Below, piece after piece: positions 7,993-16,411 of a DNA stretch of 64,000 nt (position 1 is the first letter of the stretch; every line of letters starts with the position of its first letter). Where the stretch lies: positions 227,633 to 291,632 of the forward strand of contig NZ_LMDI01000023.1 of NCBI RefSeq assembly GCF_001425785.1. The letters are read 5' to 3'. Source of the stretch: Rhizobacter sp. Root1221 (lineage in GTDB: Bacteria > Pseudomonadota > Gammaproteobacteria > Burkholderiales > Burkholderiaceae_C). The notes beneath the pieces are model-generated. The model worked only from the letters and a program-made list of their open reading frames with translations, did no database searches and was not told the origin of the DNA. A program made the translations under genes and the position numbers.

Positions 7993-9423
7993 TCACTTGG
8001 CCAGGCGCGGCACGCTGCCGCCGCCGAACATCCCGACCTTGGACAGGCCGAGACGCAACCGGCCGTTGGGCCGGGTGCGGTTGTGAACGGGCAGCGCGCC
8101 AAGGAGCGGCTGCTTCAGGAAGTTGATGACGTCGTCTTCGGTGCGCAGGCGCTGGTCGAGCGTCTCGCGCACGATCACGGTGGCCAGCGCCAGCAAGACG
8201 CCCACCACCATCGCGATGGCGAGGTTGATCTTGGTGCGGGGCGACGACGGCTCCAGCGGGAGCGAGGCATTCTTCAGCACCGAGACGTTGGTCTGCGTGG
8301 TCTGGCTTTCCATCGACGTCTGGTTCATGCGGGCGGACACGGCGTCGTACGCGCGCTGCGCGTTTTCGACATCCCGCACCAGCACCGCGGCTTCGTCACG
8401 CATCCCCTTGAGCAGCATCATCTTCGAGCGCTGCTCTTCCACCGATGCCCGCAACTGGCCGAGCCGCTGCTGGTTCACACTGTTGTTGGCAGTGACCGAT
8501 CCGCTGATGCGGCGGGTCTCGGAGTCGATCTTCTGGCGGAGCTGGGCAATGCTGGCCTTGGCCTCCAGCACCTGCGGATGCTGGTCGCCGAACTTGGCGC
8601 TCATTTCGTCCAGGCGGGCTTCCTGGCGGGCCAGGTCACCTTTCAGCGACGACACGAGGCCGTTGTTCAGCACCTCGCTCATCTGGTTCGGGTTGCCCCC
8701 CATCTGGCCTTCGCGGCCGGCGGATTCGTTCGCGATGGCCTGCAGCGCCACGAGCTGGCTGGTCAGCTCGGTGAGCCGGCCGTTTTCCACGTCGAGCCGC
8801 TCGTCGGTGGCCATCAGCCCTTTCTTCTGCTGGTATGCCGACAGCTTGCCCTGTGCGACCTCGAGTGCATCGCGCGCCTGCTTCAGGCGGTCATCGAAGA
8901 AACTGCTGTACTGCTTGGCCGGTTCAACGCGCAGGTCGAGGGTGGTGCCCACGTAGGCCGCGACAAACGCGTTGGCGACGGTGGCCGCCTGCTTCGGGCT
9001 CTTCGCGGTGTAGCTGACCGCAAGCACGTTGGACTCGCGGCCCGGCCGCACGTCGAGGCCGGCGAGCAGCAGCTCGGCCAGCCAGGCGTTGTAGTCGCCG
9101 GCGCCCAGGGTGGCCTCGCGCCACACCTGCTGCAGGTTGGGGTCCTTGTCGAGGCCCATGGACCGGATGGCGCGCAAGGCCACCCGCTCGCTGCGGAACA
9201 CGTCGGCCTGCGTGGCCATGTAGCCCGAGGCGTTGGCGCCCGGCAGCACCACCCCGGCGATGGGGTCCGGCGACTTCACGTCGAGCACCACACTGGCCGT
9301 TGCGGAGTACCTTTTGGGCAGCAATGCATTGGCAACGACCGCCAGCGCACCAGCGCAGGTCAGGACCAGCACAAACGAGATCCAGCGGGCCCGAAGGACG
9401 ATTAGTAATTGCGTCAGCGACAT
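7993..9423 (-). CDS. epsF: Chain-length determinant protein EpsF (Wzz/GNVR family)
   Basis: A 476-residue inner-membrane protein with the architecture of polysaccharide co-polymerases. There is a membrane segment at about residues 15-35, a long periplasmic region with coiled-coil stretches (about 170-390), a proline-rich 'SLPLEPSSPRTKIN' segment, a second membrane segment and a short cytoplasmic tail. It is the first gene of the minus-strand EPS operon and is followed by the cognate EpsG-type ATPase with a 4-bp overlap. Such proteins set the chain length and help export of Wzy-made polymers. Its start lies about 200 bp from the divergent sugar transferase, so both promoters share one intergenic region. 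Confidence 0.88.
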   Translation of the reverse strand: MSLTQLLIVLRARWISFVLVLTCAGALAVVANALLPKRYSATASVVLDVKSPDPIAGVVLPGANASGYMATQADVFRSERVALRAIRSMGLDKDPNLQQVWREATLGAGDYNAWLAELLLAGLDVRPGRESNVLAVSYTAKSPKQAATVANAFVAAYVGTTLDLRVEPAKQYSSFFDDRLKQARDALEVAQGKLSAYQQKKGLMATDERLDVENGRLTELTSQLVALQAIANESAGREGQMGGNPNQMSEVLNNGLVSSLKGDLARQEARLDEMSAKFGDQHPQVLEAKASIAQLRQKIDSETRRISGSVTANNSVNQQRLGQLRASVEEQRSKMMLLKGMRDEAAVLVRDVENAQRAYDAVSARMNQTSMESQTTQTNVSVLKNASLPLEPSSPRTKINLAIAMVVGVLLALATVIVRETLDQRLRTEDDVINFLKQPLLGALPVHNRTRPNGRLRLGLSKVGMFGGGSVPRLAK

Positions 9424-9576
9424 GTAATTCCTACCTCTCTGATCGGCACATTCTTCCAGCCATATTCAACAAACAAACGCACGGGCGTTAACCCTGAGAT
9501 GTCGCGGATGTTTTCACGAGTTTCTATGAAGCGAAACCCCTTGCCACCCCCCCAAACGAATGCTGCACTGCCGCAT

Positions 9577-9592
9577 TGGCACAGGAGTTGCA
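9577..9592 (+). promoter_or_regulatory. Sigma-54 (RpoN) -24/-12 promoter
   Basis: TGGCAC at 9577-9582 is followed by five bases and then TTGCA at 9588-9592, an essentially perfect match to the sigma-54 consensus TGGCAC-N5-TTGCW. The spacing is exact, with GG and GC ten bases apart. The predicted start of transcription is near 9603, giving a 25-nt leader with a good ribosome site (AAGGAG at 9615-9620) before the sugar transferase. In related bacteria with EpsF/EpsG or exosortase systems, EPS genes are often under RpoN and an enhancer-binding activator. No activator gene of that type is in this window. Confidence 0.75.
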
Positions 9593-9627
9593 CTTGAAGC
9601 CATCATCGAATGTGAAGGAGTTCCCAG

Positions 9628-10308
9628 ATGGTCCCGACTGCAGCACACGAGCTTCTACTAGCAATGCGCAGGCCAAAGTCCGGCCTGTCGAACGCTTTCA
9701 TCGAGCAATTCCACCTGCGCATGAACCAGTTGGCCGCCGCCGTGCTGCTGTTGCTGCTCGGGCCGCTGATGCTCGTGATCGTCGCCATGATCATCCGCAA
9801 GGACGGCGCCCCGGTGCTTTTCGGCCACTACCGTGTGGGGCACCAGGGCCGCCTGTTCCGCTGCCTGAAATTCCGCAGCATGTTCCGGAATTCGGAGCAG
9901 ATGCTGTCCGAGATCCTCGCCACCGACCCGGCCGCCCGCGCGGAATGGGAACGTGACCAGAAGCTCACCCACGACCCGCGTGTCACCCCCATCGGCAACT
10001 TCCTGCGCCGCACGAGCCTCGACGAACTCCCGCAGCTCATCAACGTGCTGCGTGGCGAGATGAGCCTCGTGGGCCCGCGCCCCATCACCGTGGGTGAACT
10101 CACCCGCTACGGCCGCGTGCGCTGGCACTACCTGAGCGTGCGCCCGGGCATGACCGGCCTCTGGCAGGTCAGCGGCCGCAACAACACCACCTACGCCGAA
10201 CGCGTGGCGCTGGACGAAGCCTACATCGACAGCCGCTCACTGGTGGGCGACATCACGATCCTGCTGAAAACCGTGAAGGTCGTGCTCGCCCGCGACGGCG
10301 CGCGCTGA
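9628..10308 (+). CDS. Undecaprenyl-phosphate sugar-1-phosphate transferase (bacterial sugar transferase family)
   Basis: A 226-residue initiating transferase that attaches the first sugar-1-phosphate to undecaprenyl phosphate. It has one hydrophobic segment at about residues 34-57 and then the WcaJ/WbaP catalytic core: 'CLKFRSM', 'RRTSLDELPQLINVLRGEMSLVGPRP' and 'RPGMTGLWQVSGRN'. It lacks the N-terminal multi-span domain of WbaP and so is the short, PglC-like form. The start is supported by AAGGAG 7 bp upstream and by the sigma-54 promoter. It is divergent from the chain-length and glycosyltransferase operon and begins the synthesis of the same polymer. Confidence 0.92.
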   Translation: MVPTAAHELLLAMRRPKSGLSNAFIEQFHLRMNQLAAAVLLLLLGPLMLVIVAMIIRKDGAPVLFGHYRVGHQGRLFRCLKFRSMFRNSEQMLSEILATDPAARAEWERDQKLTHDPRVTPIGNFLRRTSLDELPQLINVLRGEMSLVGPRPITVGELTRYGRVRWHYLSVRPGMTGLWQVSGRNNTTYAERVALDEAYIDSRSLVGDITILLKTVKVVLARDGAR

Positions 10309-10314
10309 TCCACC

Positions 10315-10350
10315 CCCCGCCCGGCGGGGCCGGGTTTCCCTTTCTTGTTT
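10315..10350 (+). terminator. Weak terminator-like hairpin
   Basis: CCCCGCC and GGCGGGG (10315-10321 and 10323-10329) can form a GC stem, and a T-rich stretch follows up to about 10350. The loop is very tight and the T tract is interrupted, so it may only slow transcription between the sugar transferase and the next glycosyltransferase. Confidence 0.3.
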
Positions 10351-10378
10351 TTCACCGTTCGCCCCGAAGGAGTCATGG

Positions 10379-11452
10379 ATGGACAGGGCCCACGCCGCCA
10401 TCGTGCTCACCGATGAATCCGTGCTGCATGTGGTCGGCAAGTTGACCGAATCGGCATTTGCGTTTGTCAGCAGCACCAGCCAGGCCCTGGGGGACACCGG
10501 TGTTCCCCAGACCGTGATCCTGCTCGAGGATCCCCCCAATCCGTCGATGCTGGCCAAGTTCCACCCGGCGGTGCGCCTGGAACTGCCGGCTTCGAATGCC
10601 GGGCCCGTCGCCCGGTTCAAGCATGCCGTGCGTGTGTTGTGCCAGGAAGCCGCGTCGCGGCCGGTCGCCGCCATCCACCTGCACGGCCTGATGCCGTCGA
10701 TGGTGGCGGTGTACGCCGCCTGGTTCTGCGGCCTGTCGCCCAAGCTCTTCCTGCTGCCCCATGGCTCGCGCATGCTGGGTGTGTTGCGGAGCGCCAGCGC
10801 ACTGCTGCCGCTGACCCGGCGGCCGGCGCTGCCCGCACCCACGGGCAAGCCCCAGCCCGCCGCGGCCGAGGCCGAACAGCCCATCCGCCTGCTGGAACAC
10901 CGGGTCGACGCCCGTTTCTTCGGCTGGGAGCGCCAGGAATCGCGCCGCCCGCTCGTGGTGGCCGGCAGCTCGTCCACCGATCCGATGGGCCCCGCCCAGT
11001 TCGCCCAGATGGCCGTGCTGCTCGGCGAAGAATCGATGGCCCTCAGCTTCAACTGGGTGGGCCGGGTCGATGCCGAATCCCGCGCGCGCCTGAAAGCCGC
11101 CAACGTGGGCATCTTCGATGAAGACGACGCGCCAGCCCGTGCGGCCAAGCTCGCCGGCGCCTGGATCTACGTGGCCTACTCCGGCACGTCCCAGGACTTC
11201 CCGCTGCTGCTCGCCGAAGCCATGGCGCTCGGCCTGCCGTGCGTGGCCTGGGATTCCCCGCAGATCCGCAACGTGCTGCGCCACGGCGAAACGGGCCTGT
11301 TGTGCAGCACGCCGAACCAGCTGCTGGCCAGCATCGCCCAGCTGATCGACTCTCCGGAGCTGCGGCGCAACATGGGTCGTGCCGCCCACGAGGACGCAGC
11401 CCGGCGCTTCCACCCGGACCAACTGCGAGATCTGTTGCAAAGTCCGGCCTGA
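10379..11452 (+). CDS. Glycosyltransferase, GT-B (GT4-like)
   Basis: A 357-residue GT-B enzyme. The N-terminal half is weakly conserved and carries 'AAIHLHGLMPSM' and 'KLFLLPHGSRML'. The C-terminal half has the group 1 signature region 'FPLLLAEAMALGLPCVAWDSPQIRNVLRHGETGLLC', where the glutamate of the nucleotide-binding motif is present. The ATG at 10379 has AAGGAG at 10367-10372. It lies 70 bp after the sugar transferase on the same strand, so it is probably part of the same sigma-54-driven unit. It is expected to add a sugar early in EPS repeat-unit assembly; specificity is unknown. Confidence 0.8.
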   Translation: MDRAHAAIVLTDESVLHVVGKLTESAFAFVSSTSQALGDTGVPQTVILLEDPPNPSMLAKFHPAVRLELPASNAGPVARFKHAVRVLCQEAASRPVAAIHLHGLMPSMVAVYAAWFCGLSPKLFLLPHGSRMLGVLRSASALLPLTRRPALPAPTGKPQPAAAEAEQPIRLLEHRVDARFFGWERQESRRPLVVAGSSSTDPMGPAQFAQMAVLLGEESMALSFNWVGRVDAESRARLKAANVGIFDEDDAPARAAKLAGAWIYVAYSGTSQDFPLLLAEAMALGLPCVAWDSPQIRNVLRHGETGLLCSTPNQLLASIAQLIDSPELRRNMGRAAHEDAARRFHPDQLRDLLQSPA

Positions 11453-11483
11453 CGCCTGGCTCGAACCGCGGCATGATGCCGCG

Positions 11484-12182
11484 ATGATCCACGTGCTGCT
11501 GGTCGACGACGATCCCGAACTGCGCACCCTGGTGTGCGACTACCTCGCGCGCTACCGCATGCAGGTCACGGCAGTGGCCGACGGCGCCGGCCTGCGCCGT
11601 GCGCTGGCACCTGCCGCCCCCGGGTTCGACGTGCTGCTGCTCGACCTGATGCTGCCCGACGCGAGCGGCCTCGAGCTGTGCCGAGACGTCCGCAAGACGT
11701 CCCACCTGCCCATCGTGATGCTGACGGCCCAGGGTGACCCGGCCAGCCGCATCGTGGGCCTGGAGCTGGGGGCCGACGACTACCTGCCCAAACCCTTCGA
11801 ACCGCGCGAACTGGTGGCACGCATCAACGCCGTGCTCCGGCGCACGGGCACCGGTGCCGGCACGGCTCCGCCGCCGGCCACCCTCGCCCGCTTCAACGGG
11901 TGGACCTTCGACCGCGTGCGCCGCCAGCTCACGTCGCCCGACCGGGTGCTGCTCGCGTTGTCCGCGGCCGAGTTCCGGCTGCTCTCCGCGTTCGTGGACC
12001 ACCCGCGCCGCGTGCTGAGCCGCGAGCGCCTGCTCGACCTCACCCGCACCCCGGGCGCCGACACCACCGACCGCGCCATCGACCTGGCGATCTCCCGGCT
12101 CCGGCAGAAGATGGAGGACCCGTCGCTGATCCGCACGGTGCGGGGCGAGGGTTACTCATTCGAAGGCGACCTGGCGCAATGA
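11484..12182 (+). CDS. OmpR-family response regulator
   Basis: A 232-residue two-component regulator. The receiver domain (about 1-115) has the acidic pair in 'LLVDDD', the phospho-acceptor Asp54 in 'LLLDLMLPD' and the conserved Lys in 'YLPKPF'. A winged-helix DNA-binding domain (about 135-230) includes 'LSAAEFRLLSAF' and 'RTVRGEGYSF'. The ATG at 11484 directly precedes the first beta strand; the longer open frame back to 11379 overlaps the previous gene. The stop overlaps the start of the kinase as ATGA, so the pair is translationally coupled. The regulon is not apparent; the adjoining lipoprotein or EPS genes are possible targets. Confidence 0.93.
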   Translation: MIHVLLVDDDPELRTLVCDYLARYRMQVTAVADGAGLRRALAPAAPGFDVLLLDLMLPDASGLELCRDVRKTSHLPIVMLTAQGDPASRIVGLELGADDYLPKPFEPRELVARINAVLRRTGTGAGTAPPPATLARFNGWTFDRVRRQLTSPDRVLLALSAAEFRLLSAFVDHPRRVLSRERLLDLTRTPGADTTDRAIDLAISRLRQKMEDPSLIRTVRGEGYSFEGDLAQ

Positions 12183-13345
12183 AGCGCTGGTGGTCCGACA
12201 CGCTGTTCAAGCGGCTGTTCGTGCTGATGTGGGTGGCCCTGGTGGCCAGCCACCTGCTGGGTTATTTCGCCGCGCACCGGGCTGAACCGCCCGGGGCACA
12301 CGGCCCCGGCCTTCCCCCCATGCCGTCGTTGCCGCCGCTGGACATGCCCGGGCCTCGGCACGACCAGCCCCCGCCGGGGCCTCCCCGGCCGGGCGGGCCG
12401 CCACCGCCGCCGCTGATCTGGCTCGACTACACCGTGCGGGCGCTGGCCATCGCGCTCGCGGCCGCGTGGGGCGCCCGCGGGTTGTCGGCCCCGATCCGCC
12501 GGCTCAGCGGCGCGGCCCAGGCCATCGGAGACGCGCTGCACCGCGGCCTGCCTCCCCCGCGGCTCGACGAGGGCCGGGGCACGGTGGAAGTCCGCCAGGC
12601 GGCCGAGGTGTTCAACGCCATGTCCACACGGTTGCAGGACCAGTTTGCCGCCCAGCAGTTGCTGATGGCCTCGATCTCCCATGACCTGCGCACGCCTCTC
12701 GCCCGGCTGCGGATGCGCGTCGAGCAGCTCGGCGGGCACCCGCAGGCGGACCGCTGTGTGGCCGACATCCAGGAAATGGACACGCTGATCGACGGCGCCC
12801 TGTCCCTGCTGCGCGAACAGCACGGCGCCGGACGCCCCGAGCGGGTGGACCTGGCCGCACTGCTGCAGGCCCTGACCGACGACCTGGCGGAACAGGGTCA
12901 CCCCGTGACGCTGCAGGCCGAACCAGCCCTCGTGGACGCCCACCCTGCCGCGTTGCGCCGAGTGCTCGCGAACCTGATCGGCAACGCACTCGGCCATGCC
13001 GGTTCGGCCGCGGTGCGGCTGGCGGGAGACGGGGACGGTGTGCGGGTCACGGTAGACGACCGCGGCCCGGGCATCCCCGCCGACCGCCTCGGCGAGGTGT
13101 TCCAGCCGTTCTACCGCATCGACCCCACCTCCCCGGGCGGTTCCCCACGTGGCGCCGGCCTTGGCCTGCACATCGCGCGCGACCTCGCCCGACGCGACGG
13201 AGGCACCGTGCAACTCGCCAACCGCCCCGACGGCGGGTTGCGGGCCACATTGCGGTTGCCCCGTGCGCCCGTCGCAATCGTGTCCGCCGCGACACAAACC
13301 AGCGAAACACCCGATACAGGAACCCGCCACACTAAAAACCTCTGA
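12179..13345 (+). CDS. Sensor histidine kinase with short proline-rich periplasmic loop
   Basis: A 388-residue membrane kinase. Segment one is at about residues 12-30, followed by a loop of about 50 residues that is mostly proline and glycine, and segment two lies near 80-98. A HAMP-like linker leads to the phospho-acceptor His168 in 'SISHDLRTPLARL' and then to a HATPase domain with the N box 'NLIGNALGHA' and G box 'DDRGPGIP'. It is coupled to the OmpR-type regulator upstream. The small proline-rich loop makes a classical ligand-binding sensor domain unlikely. It may instead sense membrane state, or metals through its few His residues, but that is inference. Confidence 0.92.
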   Translation: MKRWWSDTLFKRLFVLMWVALVASHLLGYFAAHRAEPPGAHGPGLPPMPSLPPLDMPGPRHDQPPPGPPRPGGPPPPPLIWLDYTVRALAIALAAAWGARGLSAPIRRLSGAAQAIGDALHRGLPPPRLDEGRGTVEVRQAAEVFNAMSTRLQDQFAAQQLLMASISHDLRTPLARLRMRVEQLGGHPQADRCVADIQEMDTLIDGALSLLREQHGAGRPERVDLAALLQALTDDLAEQGHPVTLQAEPALVDAHPAALRRVLANLIGNALGHAGSAAVRLAGDGDGVRVTVDDRGPGIPADRLGEVFQPFYRIDPTSPGGSPRGAGLGLHIARDLARRDGGTVQLANRPDGGLRATLRLPRAPVAIVSAATQTSETPDTGTRHTKNL

Positions 13346-13363
13346 AACCGGAGGAGATTCCCG

Positions 13364-14227
13364 ATGCCACAACACGACCATGACCATGGCCTCGCCCATG
13401 ACCTGAACACCCTGGCCGCATCGTTCGGCCGCCGCAAGGCCCTGCTGTGGCTCGCGGGCATGACCGCGGTGCCGCTGGTGGCCTGTGGCGGGGGCGATGA
13501 TGCCGATAGCTCGTCCACCTCGTCCGGGTCCACCGACACCACCACGGGCACCGGCTCCAGCGGGTCGACCACCACCGGCACCTGTTCGGTGATCCCCGAG
13601 GAAACCGCCGGCCCCTACCCGGGCGACGGCTCGAACTCCAACAGCAGCGGGGTCGTCAACGCCCTCGCGCTGTCGGGCATCGTGCGCAGCGACATCCGCA
13701 CGAGCTTTGCCGGCGCCTCCGGCACCGCCGCCGGGGTGCCCCTGCTGATGAACCTGCGCCTCGTCAACACCCAGAGCAGCTGTGCCGACCTGTCCGGCTA
13801 CGCGATCTACCTGTGGCACTGTGACCGCGAAGGCCGCTACTCGATGTACTCGTCGGGGGTGACCGACCAGAACTACCTGCGCGGTGTGCAGGAAACCGAC
13901 GCCAGCGGCGAGGTCGCGTTCACCACCATCTTCCCCGGCTGCTACGCCGGCCGCATGCCCCACATGCACTTCGAGGTGTACCGCAGCACGGCAACCGCGA
14001 CGAGTTCAGTCAACAAGCTTCGCACCTCGCAGCTGGCGTTCCCGGACGCGGTGTGCGACGCGGTGTACGCCACGAGCGGCTACTCGGCCAGCGTGAACAA
14101 CTACGCCAGCATCACCTTTGCCACCGACAACGTGTTCAGCGACGGCGTGACGCTGCAGGTGACCGAGGTGTCGGGCAGTGTCGACACCGGCTACATCGCC
14201 ACCTTGACCGTCGGCATCTCGGCGTAA
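13364..14227 (+). CDS. Intradiol ring-cleavage dioxygenase-like lipoprotein
   Basis: A 287-residue protein. The N-terminus has GRRK followed by a hydrophobic stretch and a lipobox ending at Cys41 (LVAC), so it is likely a lipoprotein, possibly exported by Tat. A low-complexity Ser/Thr/Gly linker runs from about 45 to 75. The rest matches the intradiol dioxygenase fold: the first iron tyrosine lies in 'DREGRYSMY', and '[16 protein letters not shown]' gives the second tyrosine and the His-x-His pair. All four Fe(III) ligands therefore appear present. GGAGGAG lies just upstream of the ATG. Family members cleave catechols or hydroxyquinols; the natural substrate of these exported forms is not established. 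Confidence 0.85.
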   Translation: MPQHDHDHGLAHDLNTLAASFGRRKALLWLAGMTAVPLVACGGGDDADSSSTSSGSTDTTTGTGSSGSTTTGTCSVIPEETAGPYPGDGSNSNSSGVVNALALSGIVRSDIRTSFAGASGTAAGVPLLMNLRLVNTQSSCADLSGYAIYLWHCDREGRYSMYSSGVTDQNYLRGVQETDASGEVAFTTIFPGCYAGRMPHMHFEVYRSTATATSSVNKLRTSQLAFPDAVCDAVYATSGYSASVNNYASITFATDNVFSDGVTLQVTEVSGSVDTGYIATLTVGISA

Positions 14228-14244
14228 ACCTTATGATCGCAGGC

Positions 14245-14898
14245 ATGAGCAGCCTGCACTCCATACCTCACCGCACCAAGAAACTGCCGCCGCTCCGCGT
14301 GGGCGTCGGCGGCCCGGTCGGCTCCGGCAAGACCACCCTCGTCGAGATGCTGTGCAAGGCGATGCGCACGCAGTACGACCTCGTGGTCGTCACGAACGAC
14401 ATCTACACGAAGGAAGACCAGCGCCTGCTGACGGTCGCCGGGGCGCTGGAGGCCGAGCGCATCATGGGTGTGGAGACGGGCGGGTGCCCGCACACCGCAA
14501 TCCGCGAGGACGCCTCCATCAACCTGGAGGCCGTGGACCGCATGCTCGAGAAGTTCCCGAACGCGGACATCGTGTTCATCGAGTCCGGAGGCGACAACCT
14601 GGCCGCCACCTTCAGCCCGGAACTCAGCGACCTGACGATCTACGTGATCGACGTGGCCGCCGGCGAAAAGATCCCGCGCAAGGGCGGCCCCGGCATCACG
14701 AAAAGCGACCTGTTCGTCATCAACAAGACCGACCTGGCCCCCTACGTGGGCGCCGACCTCGGCGTGATGGCGGCCGACACCACCCGCATGCGCACCAATG
14801 CGCAAGGGCTGCGCCCGTTTGTCATGACGAACCTCAAGACCCACGCCGGCCTGGCCGACGTGATCTCGTTCATCGAGACAAAAGGCATGCTGAAGTAG
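14245..14898 (+). CDS. ureG: Urease accessory GTPase UreG
   Basis: A 217-residue SIMIBI-class GTPase. The P-loop GGPVGSGKT is at residues 22-30, the metal-binding Cys-Pro-His motif at 81-83, and the conserved '[17 protein letters not shown]' and G4 'NKTDLAP' are present. UreG delivers GTP-dependent energy for nickel insertion into urease, together with UreD, UreF and UreE. No ureDABCEF gene lies on either side: upstream is a lipoprotein gene and downstream a REP-like element and sppA. The ATG at 14245 gives the usual family length; an in-frame ATG at 14233 adds four residues. Confidence 0.93.
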   Translation: MSSLHSIPHRTKKLPPLRVGVGGPVGSGKTTLVEMLCKAMRTQYDLVVVTNDIYTKEDQRLLTVAGALEAERIMGVETGGCPHTAIREDASINLEAVDRMLEKFPNADIVFIESGGDNLAATFSPELSDLTIYVIDVAAGEKIPRKGGPGITKSDLFVINKTDLAPYVGADLGVMAADTTRMRTNAQGLRPFVMTNLKTHAGLADVISFIETKGMLK

Positions 14899-14901
14899 GG
14901 G

Positions 14902-14986
14902 CCCGTCATCCCGACGAAAGTCGGGACCCACTGGCCGCTGTCACCGCGACTCCCACGGTGGGCCCCGGCGTTCGCCGGGGTGACAA
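14902..14986. repeat. REP-like palindromic element, copy 1
   Basis: The ureG-sppA gap holds an imperfect inverted repeat. The left arm starts GTCATCCCGACGAAAGTCGG, and the right arm is its approximate complement ending GTTCGCCGGGGTGAC, with inner CCCAC/GTGGG pairing. It belongs to the same family as the elements at 46408-46496 and 46544-46636. The family shares the GTCATCCCGGCG...GCCGGGA core found in many proteobacterial intergenic repeats. The two genes converge here, so the hairpin could also act as a bidirectional transcript end. Confidence 0.75.
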
Positions 14987-14992
14987 GCTGCG

Positions 14993-15982
14993 TCAGCGGA
15001 TCGACCCCACGCTGCGCAGCGCCTTCACCGCCCCCGCCCCCACCGAAGCACCGAATCGCTTGGCCAGGCGTTCCGCCACGTTTTCCTTCGGCGTGTAGTC
15101 GATGATCTCGGCGGCCTGCACCACCTCGCGGGCCACGTAATCGAGGCTGCCCAGGTGATCGGCCAAGCCCATCTCGATGGCCTGTTCGCCGTTCCAGTAC
15201 AGGCCGGAGAAGGTGTCGGCGCTGATCTTGAGCCGCTGGCCGCGGCCCTGTTTCACCACGTCGATGAACTGCTGGTGGATCTGGTCGAGCATGACCTGGG
15301 TGTAGGCCTTCTGCTTGTCGCTCATGGGCGAGAACGGGTCGCCGATGCCTTTGTTCTGTCCGGCCGTCAGCAGGCGGCGCTCGATGCCGAGCTTGTCCAT
15401 GGTGCCCGTGAAACCGAACCCGTCCATCAGCACCCCGATGGAGCCGACGATGCTGGCCTTGTCGGTGTAGATCTCGTCGGCGGCCACGGCGATGTAGTAG
15501 GCCCCCGACGCGCAGGCTTCCTCGATCACGGCATAGACCTTCTTCTTGTGCAGTTCCTTCAGGCGGTGGATCTCGTCGTTGACGAGTCCGGCCTGCACCG
15601 GGCTGCCGCCCGGCGAGTTGAAACGCAGCACCACGGCCTGGGCGCCTTCATCCTCGAACGCTGCGCGCAACGCGGCCACGACGTTTTCGGCGCTGGCCTC
15701 GGTGTCGGGGGCGATCTCACCCCGCACCTCGACCAGCGCGGTGTGCGGTCCGCTGGGCGCGGACGTGGTGTTGCGGGCCGCAAACGACGCCCAGATGACC
15801 AGCCCGAACAACGTGATCCACATCAGCCGGAAGAACACACGCCAGCGCCGGTCGCTGCGGCGATCGCGCAGGTACTCGCGGGCCAACTGCTCGAGCGGGC
15901 CGCTCCAGGCAGGCGCCGCGGCGGGGGGTGGGGCCTGCACAGGGGCCGCCGGGGTGGTGGGGATCTCGTCTTGCGGATTCAT
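14993..15982 (-). CDS. sppA: Signal peptide peptidase SppA, short form (peptidase S49)
   Basis: A 329-residue membrane-anchored serine protease that degrades cleaved signal peptides. A proline- and alanine-rich N-terminus precedes one membrane segment at about residues 50-68. The S49 domain carries 'FNSPGGS', the nucleophile Ser159 in 'ACASGAYY' and the general base Lys211 in 'QNKGIGDPF'. The length is that of the single-domain form rather than the 600-residue E. coli type. It ends the minus-strand run rluC, HAD phosphatase, Rieske protein, sppA, with 9 bp from the Rieske gene. Confidence 0.93.
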   Translation of the reverse strand: MNPQDEIPTTPAAPVQAPPPAAAPAWSGPLEQLAREYLRDRRSDRRWRVFFRLMWITLFGLVIWASFAARNTTSAPSGPHTALVEVRGEIAPDTEASAENVVAALRAAFEDEGAQAVVLRFNSPGGSPVQAGLVNDEIHRLKELHKKKVYAVIEEACASGAYYIAVAADEIYTDKASIVGSIGVLMDGFGFTGTMDKLGIERRLLTAGQNKGIGDPFSPMSDKQKAYTQVMLDQIHQQFIDVVKQGRGQRLKISADTFSGLYWNGEQAIEMGLADHLGSLDYVAREVVQAAEIIDYTPKENVAERLAKRFGASVGAGAVKALRSVGSIR

Positions 15983-15991
15983 GGAGGTCTT

Positions 15992-16411
15992 TCAGGTGCC
16001 CGTCGCGGAAGGTGCGCCGGGCTCGTCGAACACCGCGGGACGGGTGTCCCGGGAAGGATACCAATACACCCCGCCGTCGCGCTCCTCGACCCGCAGCGCC
16101 GTCAGGCTTCCGCGGCCGCACGGCCCCCCGGCGCAGCGGCCGGTGCGGGGTTCGTACTCGGCGCCGTGGATCGAACAGATGATGAACTCGCGGTCGCGGT
16201 CGAGGAACTCGCCCTCCTGCCAGTCCATCTCGGTGGGCACGTGCACGCACCGGTTCAGGTAGGCCACCACACGGCCGTCGAACCGCAGCGCGAAGGCCCG
16301 GGCCGGCTGGCGGAAGTGCATCACGTTGAACACGATGGCACGGCCGCGCTCGGCCAGGTCCGCGGCCGCACAGACGTATTCGGCAGGTGCGGCGGGGACG
16401 GGTTCAACCAT
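15992..16411 (-). CDS. Rieske [2Fe-2S] domain protein
   Basis: A 139-residue single-domain Rieske protein. Cluster ligands are visible as C-x-H (Cys55, His57) and C-x2-H (Cys79, His82) with the standard spacing. No signal peptide or membrane segment is present, so it is a cytoplasmic ferredoxin-like electron carrier rather than a bc1 subunit. The ATG at 16409-16411 overlaps the phosphatase stop by 8 bp. It is a typical neighbour of rluC, the HAD phosphatase and sppA in Burkholderiales; its redox partner is unknown. Confidence 0.9.
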   Translation of the reverse strand: MVEPVPAAPAEYVCAAADLAERGRAIVFNVMHFRQPARAFALRFDGRVVAYLNRCVHVPTEMDWQEGEFLDRDREFIICSIHGAEYEPRTGRCAGGPCGRGSLTALRVEERDGGVYWYPSRDTRPAVFDEPGAPSATGT

